The translations under genes were made by a program, and so were the position numbers. Below are positions 12,001 to 19,304 of a stretch of 64,000 bases of DNA, piece by piece; the first letter of the stretch is position 1, and every line of letters starts with the position of its first letter. Below the pieces are notes generated by a model. It did no database searches, was not told where the DNA came from, and saw nothing but the letters and a program-made list of their open reading frames with translations. This stretch comes from Cafeteria roenbergensis (lineage: Eukaryota > Sar > Bigyra > Bicosoecida > Cafeteriaceae). The stretch lies in NCBI GenBank assembly GCA_008330645.1, contig VLTN01000009.1, positions 62,001 through 126,000 on the forward strand. Direction: 5' to 3'.

Positions 12001-15000
12001 GCCGCTTCAGCGCGTCGGCGAGCGCGGACCGCTGCCCAGCCACGGTCAGGTCGAGCGCCCTGGTCACCCCCTCCGCCCACTGCAGCTGCAGCCCCACCAC
12101 GGCCATCTGCGCCGGGAAGAGCGCGGCCAGGCGCCGCGGCGCGAGCCCCTCCAGGGCCGCCTCGGCCACCTCGCCGCACGCGTCGTGGACGCTGGCCTGC
12201 ATCGCGCGCTGCAGGCGGAGCAGCCACGCCTCGGTGGGACCCTCCGGGCTCACTTCGCAGCCCTCCGACAGCCTGAACTCCTCGCGCTCCTGGCGTGCCG
12301 CCCGCGCGACGGCGTTTCCGGCGCCCACAGCCGCCCCGCCGGCCGCCTGGCTGTCGCCGCCGCCGCACGAGTTGACCAGGGTCACGATCGGGCCGAAGAG
12401 CCGCCCAGCACCGCGGCCGGCGGCGTCGCGCTGCTCCGGCGTCGGGCGGGCGTGCACGACACGCGTCACCGCCTCGAACAGCTTGCTGTACAGCGGCTGG
12501 ACAGCCATCGGGTCGCTGCCCTTTGAGAGAAGCGTCAGCAGCGCCTGGTCCGACACCAGGAACAGGCGCGGCAGCTGACCGCGCTTGAGCTCCAGGAACC
12601 CCTCGAGGCGGTGGCGGGCCATTTCGAACGCGTCCAGCAGCCGGGGCAGCGTGCTGCGGAGCGAGTCGTTCCCCGTGCAGGCGGACACGGTGTGGAGCTC
12701 CTCCGCCTTGGCCATGAGGGCCGCCCACTCCCTGTCCGCCCGGGCGAAGCGCCGGCTGTCGGCGGGAAGCTGCCGAGAAATGTCCGTCCCCATGAACACG
12801 CTCTCGAGGCTGGACCACAGGTCCTGCACCCGCAGCCACAGCGTCATGGTGTCGCTAATGTCGCTGAGGTGGCGCAGCAGCCCCATGGTGGCGTCGCGGT
12901 AGGGCTCCACCTGCCGCATCGACAGCAGCGTCTGCGCCTGCAGCTGCGCCTCCTCCAGCTCCTCCAGCAGGGCTGTGTACCGCACCACCACCACCACGTC
13001 GCTGCGCTCGCGCCAGGGCTCAAAGTCCAGCCCTCGCTGCCACCAACGCTGCCGCAGCTCCGTCACGCGCGCCCCGATCACCGCCTGCTTGTCCGCCGTG
13101 TCGGCAATGTCCTCGATATCCGCGGCGTGCAGGGACAGGTTGCGCGCCACCAGCTCGCCGACGCGCAGCACCCCGTCACGGGCGAGCGGCACCGCCTCGC
13201 CCGCCACCACAGAGTCGGCTGCCCCCTCGGCGCCCGTCCCCCCCGCCGCCGACGCCGACGCCGCCGACGACCCGCTGGCCGCGTGCCGCCTGCTCGACGG
13301 GTACACGTCCATCGGCGCGGCCTCCAGCCCCGGGGTCGGGTGCGTCTGAAACATGGCTTCCATCGGCCACGTCGCGCCCAGCACTCGCATCACCGACCGC
13401 CAGTGCCACGGCCGGACCTGCGGCCGGACAAGCAGCTCCAGCGACGGCAGCGCCTCGCGGAAGTGCTCCAGAAGCTGCCCGAGCCGCCTGTGCGCAAGCC
13501 ACGCCCGCGTCTGCCGCGGCAGGCGGCGGTTTCGCTCCTCCAGCCGGGCCCAGGCCGCCCCAAAGGCCGAAACCGCGGGCGCCGCCTTGGACCAGGGCGA
13601 GGAGGCGAAGTCCTGCGCCGCGCGCTCCGCGTCCACGCAGAGGTCGAACAGGGTGCTGGCGATGCGCAGCTCGCGCTGCGTGCGGTCCAGAGCGGGGAAG
13701 GGCGTCTGCCTGAGGGCGAAGAGTCGCTCGCCGCGGCGCGCGTCCGCCAGCCGCCGCAGCAGCGCGGCCAGCTCGCCGCGCACGCGCGTGATCCGCACCA
13801 CCGCCTCGTCGGGCTGGAGGCCCCGCTCCATCGGCCCGTGGGCCTCAAAGTCGGCCCGGAAGGCCTCCACGTCCCTGGCCAGGGCCCGCACGCGCGCCAG
13901 CAGCTCCCCCTTGAATCCCGCCTGCCGCTCCGCCAGGGAGTCGCTCACTTCCTCCGCGCGGTCGGCGAGGCGCTCCCACTGCCTGCGCAGCGTGGCCTGC
14001 GCGTCCTGCTCGCTGGCCTCCTCGTACACGCCGGGGAGGTGGCGTCGAAGCACCGCGTACCGGTCGAGCACGGGCGAGATGCGGCCCTCGATGGCGCTCT
14101 CCCCCTCGCGCACCTCCTTGAGCACCTCCGCGAGCTCGTACAGCCCGGAGAGGTCCGACACCTCCCGGCCCAGGGCCTCGTTGATGCGTGCCATGTAGGA
14201 GGTCAGGTCGCCGAGCCCCTCCCGCGCGCGGTGGTGCAGCTGGTCGGCGAAGCGCCGCTTCCAGCGCGCGTTGAGCCCGACCAGCTGCGACTTTAGCGTC
14301 GAGGTGTTGAGGGCCAGGGCCCCGATGACGTGGACAACCAGCACGCGAGACACGTCCTCGTCCACGTGGGCGAGCTTGGACAGCTCCTGGTCAAAGTCCG
14401 AGAGCGTGGGCTGGCGGCGCAAAAACTGGGCCAGCGCGTGGGCCGGCTCGCCCCGCCACAGCCACGACAGCGACGTGAACTGCTGCAGGAACCGCGCGAC
14501 GGCCTTTCGCGTGCCGTGAAACGCCCCGGTGAGGAGCAGGACCATCTTGACGATTTCAATGTCGCGACCGATTCGGTCGAAGAACGCGACGCGGCGCCGG
14601 TGCCGGCTGGCAGCGGGGCGGTGGGGAGGCCAGCCCGCGCCGCCGCCGCTGAGCGCTGCGCTTCCCCTGTCGCTCCGCGCGGCGATGGGTGAGCCGAGGT
14701 CGTCGTCCTCGGCGTCGCCGCGCCGCGGGCCCAGGGACCGCGCCAGCGCGGCGCTTTCCGCGGGGTTGAGCGCGCCCGACGACGACAGCGGGTTCGGCCT
14801 GGTGTTCCGGCCCGCCGAGGCGGCAGCGGCTCCCGACGCCGCCGCCGCTGTGGCCGCCCCGCCCGCGGCCAGCGGGACGCCGGGCCTGGAAGGCGGAGCC
14901 GAGGACAGCCTGAACGGCGGGGGAGGCGACTCGAGCGCGGCTGTGCTGCGCACCTGCCCCGACGCAAAGGAGGCGGCCGCGGAGGAGGGCGGGCGGCTCT

Positions 15001-18000
15001 GGCCGAGGTCGTTCGGGTCGGGAGAGAAGAAGGACGACTCATCGTCCGCCCGCCCGCTCCAGGGGGTTCCGGGGGAGGGGTTGGCTGCTGGGAGGTCGGC
15101 GGGCTGCCGGGAGGCCTTGCCCGTGACAGCGATGCTCGGCCTGGCGGGCGTGCGGGGTTCGAGCGAGGCGGCGGCGGAGGCGGCCCCGTCCCAGAGCGCG
15201 TCGTCAAGGTCCGCGCTGGAGGGCTCCCACTCGAAGACGCGCTTGCTGGTCCGGATGACCGCAGCCGCCGCCTTGTTCAGCGCCCGCTGCACGTCGTCGA
15301 GCGAGGGCACGAGCCGTACGGCCGGCGCGCTGAGCTGCACGTCCAGCACGAAGAACGGGCGCTCGATGAAGAAGATACCCGACGTCTTGGCGCAGACCCG
15401 GTCGCGCAGCTTCTGCAGGCTCGAGCGAACGCAGCTGAGCAGCGACGAGTACATGCTGTCGTTGTAGTGGCTGCGGAAGCGCCGTCGGGCCGCGGCCGAC
15501 GGGGGCGCCACCCCCTCGTCCAGCGGAAAGGCCATCACCTCGGCCACGGCGTCCGCGACCGCCGCCTCCACCTCGGCGTTCTTGCTTGCCAGGGCACGGC
15601 CCTCGGTCCGCACCCGCGCCTGCTGCGCCTGCACGAACTGGTCGAGCGTGAAACCGCGGTCCTTGGGCAGGTCAACCAGCACCGTCTTGGCCACCAGCCC
15701 GAGGTTGCGCTGCACGCGCAGGTCGACCAGGTCGGCCAGGCGCTGCACCAGCCCGCGCAGGCGCTCCACCTCTGCGCCGGCGTCGGCCACCCAGTGCTGA
15801 ATGCGGAGGCTCGTCCACGTGTGCGTGCGCAGCCCCGGCCACATGCGCCTCCTGACTGACTGCACGGCGGGGCCCAGCAGCTCCCTGGCCGTGGGGGGGA
15901 TGGCCCCCTGCACCGCCTCGAACCGCGAGAGCAGGTCCGTGATGGCCAGAAAGTTCCCCTTGTGCTTGGCCTGCTGCGCCAGCACCATGTCCGCTCGCTC
16001 GGGGATCGGACAGCCCATGCGCCGCAGGCAGCGCGCCTCGCGCGCGAGCTGCAGGGCAGCGGCGTCGAAGTTGACCTCCAGAGGCGCCAAGCTGTCGCCC
16101 GCCTCCCCCTCCGGCGTCGCGCCCGTGGGCTCCGCCAGACGCAGCACCGGCAGCGAGAGGCCGCGGCACGCGTCGGGCACCGCCTCCGCCCACGCGCCGA
16201 GCCACGACTCCTCGAAGGCCACGAGCGTGCAGGCCAGGCGGTTGTAGAGCCGGACGATGCGGCGGCAGTCGCGGTCCGCGTTGAGGACGTCGGGCGCCTG
16301 CTGGCGAAACAGCTCCATCGGCTCCTGCACCCGCCGGAGCAGGTGCCGCGCCCAGGCGATGTGCCCGGCCACGGGGGGCAGGTCCCTCGGCAGCGGCGGG
16401 TCGTCCTTGTCCTCCTCGTAGATGCGCTGCGCCTGCAGAATCTGCAGTCCGAACTGGTGGAAGACCAGCACCTGCTTCTCGTCCAGGTCCCGCAGGAGGT
16501 GGTCGCGACGCAGCAGCTGGCGGAAGCGCCGCAGGAGGGAGAGCGCCTCCCGGACCGAGTAGGCCTTTTCAAAGGCGCGGTTGATGAAGAACTGGAGGGA
16601 CGTGTCCAGGTCCGAGAGGCGGACGTTGAACTCAATGTACGCGCGGTCGAAGGCGCCGTCGCGGTAGTCGAGCACGTCCAGGCGCCTGCCGCGCAGCTCG
16701 TCAAGGAGCGCGAAGAAGGCTGCGCAGAGCTCCAGCATCACGTCGATGCGCTCCGCCTGCAGCCGGCGGAACTGGTGCACCGTGCTGAACAGATCCAGCA
16801 GCTTGAGCAGGCGGCGGCAAAACACGTCCAGCTCCCCAAACACCTGCGCCTCGGACATGTCGAACTGCCGGCCCCGCGGGTTGGCCTCCAGGTCCGCCTT
16901 GGTGCGGCGGAACTGCGCCTGGTAGGCCTCGTTGAGGTTCACGCAGTCCTCCAGCGCCGAGCACACGGCCTCGGCGCTCCGTCCCCACAGCTCCTGCGCC
17001 GGCCTGCCGCCCAGAATGTGCTTGCGGCAGGCGAGGACGAGCTGGTTGGTGAGCCGGACGAAGAAGGCCGTCATTCGCTCCGTCGTGCAGAAGAAGCGGG
17101 ACACCCCGTGCACCATGCGGATGGCGTTGAGCAGCGCAGGCAGCGCGTCCACGATGACGCCCGGGGAGCCGGTGTAGAGCGGGTCCACGAAGGGCTCCAG
17201 CGTCCCGAGGTACTTACAGGTGTCCGCCGCCTCGTTGAACGCCTCGGTCACGTGCATCCGCATGGCGCGCCACCGCCGCAGCAGCGCCGACACTGCGCGC
17301 GGGTCCACGCCGAAGTCGGACGTCGACCGGGATGCCGCGGCGAGGCACTCGGCGGCAGCCTCCACGCCCGGCTGTGCCAGCTGCTCCGTGATTGAGGCGA
17401 GGCGCTGCTGCCGCCGCCGCCACTCCGCAAAGTCCCGTCGCGGGCCCGGCAGCGCGGCCGCTGCCGCCGCCTCGCTGGCCACGAAGGCGGCCAGTGCGGC
17501 CGACCCGGGGGGCGGTCCGCGTGAGGCGGCCCCGCCCGAGGCGGCCTCGCTAGCGGCCGCGGCAGCGTCCATCGTGTCCAGGTCGACGTCCACCGCGTCG
17601 GCGCTGCCGCCCGTGGCCCAGCTTCGGGGCGCTGCCGCGTCGCTCCCCACCTTGACCACGAGGTGCGACGAATTGCGCCGAGCGCGGGTGTGCGGGGCAG
17701 AGGCCGCCTGACCCTGGACAAACGCCTCCACCTGCTGGCAGTGGCTGGATATCACGTCCACAAGGTGCCTCACGAGCGCCGGCTGCGGGGCGGACACGCC
17801 CTCGATGACCCGCTGCATCTCCAGTTGCGCCCGGGACTGCGGCTGGCGCAGGCGCAGCCCCTCGTACACCGTCGCTCGCGCGTCGCGCACGCCCTTGCCG
17901 GCGCGGTCGACGCCCGCCGCCACGTCCGCCAGCGCCCCCGACGCGCCCTCGCCCCACTCGGCAGCCGTGGTGGCTCGCAGGCAGGGACCCAGCACGCCCC

Positions 18001-18718
18001 GCACCACCCCGTCCAGGTCCTTGAGCAGCGCCGACGTCACGGCCCCCACTGCGAGGCAGCCGTCGTCCGCTTTGGTCCTGTCCAGAGGCGCGAGGCGCGG
18101 CCGGCTGCCCTCCGGCGCCTCCGCGCCGCGCCCCAGAGTGGCCTCGGCCCGCTTGCTGTCCTGCTCCGTGCCTGCGGCGGCGGCGGCAGCAGCCGTCACG
18201 CCGCCGCCGCCGGCCGCTGCGGCGAGCGAGAGCGACTCGTCGTCCCTCGCCTCGCTGGCGGCAGCCAGGAGGTTCAACCCCGCTGCGCCGCTGCCGGGCG
18301 CCGCTGCCCACGCCGCGTCGATTCGCATGCAGTACGCCGCCGCAGCGCGCAGCGGGCGGCCGTGCCTCGCGTCCATGACTGTGACGCAATCGGGCCCGAT
18401 GCCGGGCGCCGCCTCCTCGTTCGGCCCCACCGCCTCCTCGGGCTGGCAAAGCCACACCAGCGCGCTGGGGGCGCCTTGGTCGCCGTCCAGCATGGCCTCG
18501 ACGAGGGCCCAGCCGCTGTCCGACTGCATCGCAGAGACCACGCCGCCAGCGTCGACCAGGCCGAGCGCTGCGGCCACGGTCTCGGCAATCCAGCGGTGCC
18601 GCGGCGTGAGCAGCCGCCGCCGCCGCCGCGACCGCGATGCGTGGCGGCGCATGCGGGGCGCGAGCCCGCCCTTTGGCCCGCCAGGCCCCGAGCCTGGTTC
18701 TCCCCCGGTCGATTGCAT
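1..18718 (-). CDS. Dynein heavy chain, axonemal-like (C-terminus beyond left edge)
   Basis: ATP-driven microtubule motor. I read one open frame of about 6,239 codons from the ATG at 18718 to the edge, with no intron apparent. Domains in order: N-terminal tail with a DHC_N1-like stretch (nt ~16.5-16.7 kb); linker/DHC_N2 (nt ~12.9-12.5 kb); AAA1 P-loop GPAGTGKTET with Lys ~2453 and Walker B CFDEFNR; AAA2 P-loop GGAGTGKT, Lys ~2826, followed by WLVLDGPIDPRWVEDLNS; AAA3 GPRGSGKA, Lys ~3589; AAA4 GQAGSGRR, where the Walker lysine is Arg (~4433); stalk and microtubule-binding domain (nt ~4.2-3.3 kb, WVRALMDY at ~5059); AAA5 LLLDPQGQALRWI (~5390); AAA6 region with LRPDR and WVLVANAHL (nt ~880-470). 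Roughly the last 300 residues are off-window. RSELPDNLKSLFRPVAMMVPD-type residues after AAA1 favour an axonemal class, but the sub-class is uncertain. Spacing between AAA modules is more than doubled by Ala/Gly/Ser-rich insertions. An in-frame ATG at 18988 could add 90 low-complexity residues. Confidence 0.95.
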   Translation of the reverse strand, partial: MQSTGGEPGSGPGGPKGGLAPRMRRHASRSRRRRRLLTPRHRWIAETVAAALGLVDAGGVVSAMQSDSGWALVEAMLDGDQGAPSALVWLCQPEEAVGPNEEAAPGIGPDCVTVMDARHGRPLRAAAAYCMRIDAAWAAAPGSGAAGLNLLAAASEARDDESLSLAAAAGGGGVTAAAAAAAGTEQDSKRAEATLGRGAEAPEGSRPRLAPLDRTKADDGCLAVGAVTSALLKDLDGVVRGVLGPCLRATTAAEWGEGASGALADVAAGVDRAGKGVRDARATVYEGLRLRQPQSRAQLEMQRVIEGVSAPQPALVRHLVDVISSHCQQVEAFVQGQAASAPHTRARRNSSHLVVKVGSDAAAPRSWATGGSADAVDVDLDTMDAAAAASEAASGGAASRGPPPGSAALAAFVASEAAAAAALPGPRRDFAEWRRRQQRLASITEQLAQPGVEAAAECLAAASRSTSDFGVDPRAVSALLRRWRAMRMHVTEAFNEAADTCKYLGTLEPFVDPLYTGSPGVIVDALPALLNAIRMVHGVSRFFCTTERMTAFFVRLTNQLVLACRKHILGGRPAQELWGRSAEAVCSALEDCVNLNEAYQAQFRRTKADLEANPRGRQFDMSEAQVFGELDVFCRRLLKLLDLFSTVHQFRRLQAERIDVMLELCAAFFALLDELRGRRLDVLDYRDGAFDRAYIEFNVRLSDLDTSLQFFINRAFEKAYSVREALSLLRRFRQLLRRDHLLRDLDEKQVLVFHQFGLQILQAQRIYEEDKDDPPLPRDLPPVAGHIAWARHLLRRVQEPMELFRQQAPDVLNADRDCRRIVRLYNRLACTLVAFEESWLGAWAEAVPDACRGLSLPVLRLAEPTGATPEGEAGDSLAPLEVNFDAAALQLAREARCLRRMGCPIPERADMVLAQQAKHKGNFLAITDLLSRFEAVQGAIPPTARELLGPAVQSVRRRMWPGLRTHTWTSLRIQHWVADAGAEVERLRGLVQRLADLVDLRVQRNLGLVAKTVLVDLPKDRGFTLDQFVQAQQARVRTEGRALASKNAEVEAAVADAVAEVMAFPLDEGVAPPSAAARRRFRSHYNDSMYSSLLSCVRSSLQKLRDRVCAKTSGIFFIERPFFVLDVQLSAPAVRLVPSLDDVQRALNKAAAAVIRTSKRVFEWEPSSADLDDALWDGAASAAASLEPRTPARPSIAVTGKASRQPADLPAANPSPGTPWSGRADDESSFFSPDPNDLGQSRPPSSAAASFASGQVRSTAALESPPPPFRLSSAPPSRPGVPLAAGGAATAAAASGAAAASAGRNTRPNPLSSSGALNPAESAALARSLGPRRGDAEDDDLGSPIAARSDRGSAALSGGGAGWPPHRPAASRHRRRVAFFDRIGRDIEIVKMVLLLTGAFHGTRKAVARFLQQFTSLSWLWRGEPAHALAQFLRRQPTLSDFDQELSKLAHVDEDVSRVLVVHVIGALALNTSTLKSQLVGLNARWKRRFADQLHHRAREGLGDLTSYMARINEALGREVSDLSGLYELAEVLKEVREGESAIEGRISPVLDRYAVLRRHLPGVYEEASEQDAQATLRRQWERLADRAEEVSDSLAERQAGFKGELLARVRALARDVEAFRADFEAHGPMERGLQPDEAVVRITRVRGELAALLRRLADARRGERLFALRQTPFPALDRTQRELRIASTLFDLCVDAERAAQDFASSPWSKAAPAVSAFGAAWARLEERNRRLPRQTRAWLAHRRLGQLLEHFREALPSLELLVRPQVRPWHWRSVMRVLGATWPMEAMFQTHPTPGLEAAPMDVYPSSRRHAASGSSAASASAAGGTGAEGAADSVVAGEAVPLARDGVLRVGELVARNLSLHAADIEDIADTADKQAVIGARVTELRQRWWQRGLDFEPWRERSDVVVVVRYTALLEELEEAQLQAQTLLSMRQVEPYRDATMGLLRHLSDISDTMTLWLRVQDLWSSLESVFMGTDISRQLPADSRRFARADREWAALMAKAEELHTVSACTGNDSLRSTLPRLLDAFEMARHRLEGFLELKRGQLPRLFLVSDQALLTLLSKGSDPMAVQPLYSKLFEAVTRVVHARPTPEQRDAAGRGAGRLFGPIVTLVNSCGGGDSQAAGGAAVGAGNAVARAARQEREEFRLSEGCEVSPEGPTEAWLLRLQRAMQASVHDACGEVAEAALEGLAPRRLAALFPAQMAVVGLQLQWAEGVTRALDLTVAGQRSALADALKRQTAVLSELSELSLDVAAAQQAAAAAQAAAQAAEAAQGAKPGGLRLGALGGQTAVGEAVRQAERANPVGPGRELQAHAGADESMLRGLIRGVPGALSRTKAETLVTLQLHHRDVVQELFRRHRERKLGGTDDFEFTRRARVHWVPDAPNAHSPHVGSGALQVSVADVTLPCSYEWLGVTSRLVVTPLTDRAYLAFTQAARLHAGLAPAGPAGTGKTETVKDMARLLNAPCVVSNCSEQVTPADLARVLKGLAGAGAVGCFDEFNRLLVGALSVAAEQFGAVAAARRAGATEVLLPGDASPAALLPRCIHVAVTMNPRGKDYAGRSELPDNLKSLFRPVAMMVPDREAILRVRLCALGFREFSGLATKLDALFGMAQRTLSSQRHYDWGLRGVLAVMGSAGTELRAVAARSAAVAARAEAAEAEAAEAAERAEAAAAGGDLGSTPAPTPSVGLEGAVSAAADGAGGGGGGALFRGADAARPSAATEHAVVRAAVLAATLGKLVPEDAPQLLRLVADVFGEAGRREGGAASPGSAEAEDGNWELDAALRAAAASQGLTAHPGWLSKCRQLHSAAMARHAVAVIGGAGTGKTCATDTLAAALSALSQAAGGRPVTVSRMAPKAVAGPDLFGVRDARSGEWIPGVVANMWAASNAAAGPSDSWLVLDGPIDPRWVEDLNSAMDDTRTLTLSNGERLPMQPTTRLLLEAGDMANASPATVSRAGIVFFGRLSLGWEPVLEAWLAHQPFERATHFRAMFRRYVVGDRRQLAAVSSSPSPAAFAPAAATQPQPGAMATGEWRARHEREHGVDPGLPGDATLLGTAAMPARLAAAAATAAESGGCLFQFLRQFTQPAASRSAVAVVSTLLSLLTALLREAGLAEAIEAEAAALGALAQSTAGGTASQSREFFGADFVATPDVAGRDGADGEDLFAGAASALAGASGRGVRRGGAGRGSVAAAGGKASSAAAAAQSLLLHRSRGSPRRAPPLASPAQGVFSFALQEAGGSDADAAGRPDVTAVAAPRLGKSRRTGDGGGHGDGDGDTGSGVSDSDEEERWPRRRQGREQRFDGELRTPGAAMRRAARASVSSLPRSIARMMAAESAASLRAAAFGSALSGPAQAGTGSAAAQQEALALEEDALERAFLVALAWAAGGDLVRPCDRGALDAYLRAAGAPLPGRPAAPTSAAGAPGGGGDDEDASAAESATPCGRRCAALCPPAAALAASLGRPHADVLAAASACPAPPVLPDEALARTPPRADLALEAAFAAAGGLEAGAAPSVFDLCIEPTGARRWDLWARRVPAPVIPRLVRATTPHVPVSLASLLVPTPRLAASSRVASMFHGLGAPILLVGPRGSGKATVAELMLAPLTGQGRSGLAATDFAEAEAAAAGRFAAGRLVGDAAEGAGRAAGRGRGRAGTNPGGAADGEEDEADEDEDEDGAATPGRRHAAPPSPLSATTSAAASAGAALSAAASGGGGGDGDDEEAAAVHAMRWTCFSAATDHAAAQATVEGCLERRGGRTYGPAGGSSAVLTLCVEDLASPAPDDWGTQTALEVLRHLVSTGTLPFLQPERRGEWKRVAGLLLLATGDAPLGALGAGGLATSGGASSSSSSSSPSSLEAAGAAFAAESLATGSLAGAAALTGGASRPAARAGVSLPERIQRLFACVPVPAPSAAELVSVLGPVVAARFGGAAPAEAAGQALAEVSSAGAGLAGRLPWLVGLGERAVGGALADDAAARLVAAALPLATASLAVWVGAAMPSTPARPLGGTSLPDAIRVALGVCRLPIPALIDARATAGETATARGSAAPGLAGPAGEAGGRATRSAALLARAWRHEALSELVPRLDSPAERAAVRRAAAAALRVAVQAVASSAAGDDASAWGGARGAAWSLWDPQGAAADAAGAAAEEAGRPLAGAAGVAGAADVRAEAAVLAAVSPCSAPRGTVSSLVEATSAGLARVRSALERRRAQRPPGWAGAPATAAQDTASLIAILGSTDRDARAVLAVGAEGEGCVFSAWVGLSEALRREQEEDEASVLSFGSLEDTPGEASGGWTERSGSADDGGGGARVGLETAAPYLRVPALEDEARGGTVDDGGASGGLAADVAQAALGIRAGGGENGRQWSLSQEEVDAAAAEARQGLGPVGRAGRALGWLLERHNAERPRAAVRVELFPDAVRGALACARAVSAPGRHIALVGQAGSGRRTLATLGAVAAGADLILDSAGGAMLVGGRTHDAAGGANPSSGGGGGGGGGGSGDGGDGGGGGGGSAAPTASPAVRSLVAAARAAASGRRVVVVVCDSDLSAPGTSAGVALHALASLAGRQDVSALFSRDELGLLLAALSPAAAKLATHLRAQRAREAAAAAQLAAAAARERRLGGTQSASGGQTGQRVGAAPALLRRSSSSSSSASSAVSGASGPPSPSAGPEALAQELLQHRLRTCLTVALVLSPDTPLAQAVLGSAAAASLGSPVAGVMSAFPLLRAAMAVHHVEPWSRAALARIAEAQLSRVRLPAVLTDAGGGGSEAKTPPEAAAAAAAGAAASPADGESRVPAQQWPVKALSWHLAAAHARVGGRRGPGGEAATPRTFLALVSEFAVLLQSRASGLAEREGRLRRGVSRLDAGARGVTALRVALEKSERELRRSEEAVGRAMEGLRKQTGEAEDERAVVEGLRAELAAEAAVTAEQKADADEELATAMPFFDRAEAAVAAISAADIAELKGMSKPKPVVRVVMDAVLITLSLRVDRVRPATAALGAGRERVSVQFLADSFADAKRGPLADAGFLKLLLSFGADHRDDITDEVEELLLPYLSLPGLDGVGAVSKAAAGLLAWVRALMDYRAASRDVKPRIEALRVAEAAMRDAQGRLDGASARLRACDEKVASLQATFEARVAERESLEARAAEARRKIRAAEGLLAGLAGERARWEAEADEASEARARVPGDAALAAAVSAYAGPLAAGRRAALLVGAGGSAIDLLRRGIAVSPDLLPPAAASALRASFSGETSTVSEAGPASGATHRKQCTAAADALGVVASRGAAASQLLPGELGQWLLGDGLSAAAPGWRAAGLPTNVNAVLSGALTERAVRVAVASVSGSQAAASALARRAAVASSGAPAQGATRPGATSAGGGQEAADGGSGELDTCGVAVEGGGGGLAGRFPLLLDPQGQALRWIQGVSDAAMAAESAAHVAEARAAAAEARRREQRGLPPLRAHTAAMKLLAAVEAAGGVVPGMEPVELVAASSPRLVAAVEAAMEAGRPVVVTGVGGSGMVSAAAAPPSLLPLLEGRTEAAGRRRVVTLGGGSTRAVEAAPGFALFLVTCLPLARLSAGLQGTCVCVDFGVSQAGLEEQLLGRTMAREQAAAEAKLRSLERDAASARAELASLQQLLLSRLAASSGSLLEDEVLVAALRNTKRTADTVAAQLAEAEGSRLRLADRRETYRPAAARAALLFFSWRQAAKLHPALGTPLDRFMELYETAMEVSVAAGAAGRRTTAGDGADGEGGADAADTDRQIPPGAVGLVGGGAGLTAAPAAVGSAARRVQSIAHAVTSLAVSRACRAMRPRFGIAFRVDAAMRMLERQGLLPEGTRRLLLTLGSSAGEGDAAGGGGGAAAGEGGKRGAGGGGGGLGETGTRRPLWFPPSAWRRAEALSAGGGSSLSSVCLHITSNEGRWRSWMGGAVPEQVAPPAWPGSHAVADASDGSSGASLAGLDSRGRLLWSLERMLVVMALRPDRSSEAAKLFLRGLRWLPPARGAGTGGDAASMAARLSLPGLGPGLEAAAGNAAQVWDLVAEAGPWTPVLLMLERGADATVEVEAAARRARTKLESTSLGGGGDAAVLEVVRRGAVRGGWVLVANAHLSAAAARAIAAAAAAAAEAASKGGDGQGVLVAVLGAQIAAMAEVDAGRGAGGRGRAGNGGVDAEAAAAAAAAAAVAAAASSSAAAVAAASAAASAGAASGSSAAHGGPGDGSADVRQSGASRSSFRLIVTAAATDTAATVPLAAVSVTASLEAPSSLR
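7176..7209. repeat. GAG/AGG triplet tract inside the dynein gene
   Basis: Imperfect GAG triplets that read as a serine run on the minus strand, in the low-complexity insertion between AAA3 and AAA4 of the dynein heavy chain. The tract length is a multiple of three and stays in frame. Confidence 0.85.
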
Positions 18719-19304
18719 CGTTTTGAAGCGGAGCCTGCCTTGGCCCGCCTGCGAGCGCGCACGGGCGCCCGACCCAGGGACGAGCCGCCGGCAGCCAAGG
18801 TGGGAGGCTTCGTCGCCCCGCGCGAGTGAGTGCACTGCCGGGCCGCGCGCTGGCGGCGGGCTGGGGGGGGGCTGCAAGGGCCGCGGGACGGGGAGCGACA
18901 GTGCCCTGCTTCCCAGGGGCAACCGCCAGCCGACGGACGCGCGGTCGCTCCTCGCAACTAGGGGGCCCGAGTTGGGGGCGGGTCCCATTCAGCGGTATTC
19001 GGGCGCCAAATGGGCGACGGTCGGGCGTCGTGGCAGAGCGCCGGCCGGGGAACGGCCAGCGCGGGATTGCTGTGCAAGCGCCGGCATTTCGGCAGGTGGG
19101 ATCGAGCCGCCCACCCGCCAAGCGCGCGCCAACCCGCGTCAGCCCGCCACCCTTCTGGGCCGCCAGTCGCGAGGCTCGCGAGGTGGCAGCGGGCTGCCTT
19201 CGCTGCGGCGCTCGAGGCGCTCCGCTCCGGTCGGCTGGCCCGCGCTTGAAGCCCTCGAAAAGGAGCGCCCGACTCGCGCGCCCGGCCTGCCCAGGGAGGG
19301 CGCA
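18719..19304. promoter_or_regulatory. Divergent intergenic region, presumptive bidirectional promoter
   Basis: 586 bp separate the ATG of the minus-strand dynein gene (18718) from the ATG of the plus-strand nucleotidyltransferase gene (19305), so both promoters must lie here or overlap. I see no TATA box. Two weak sites stand out: an imperfect X-box-like inverted motif at 18909-18923 (GTTGCC CCT GGGAAG on the minus strand, one mismatch to the RFX consensus) and an E2F-like octamer TTTGGCGC at 19003-19010 (minus strand). Either could be chance in such GC-rich DNA. If the dynein starts at 18988 the X-box-like site would be coding. Confidence 0.5.

Noticed and set aside
18719-18988. 90-residue N-terminal extension of the dynein from the ATG at 18988
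   Set aside because: Possible but low-complexity Pro/Gly/Arg; no dynein-like sequence precedes the ATG at 18718. Kept only as an alternative start.
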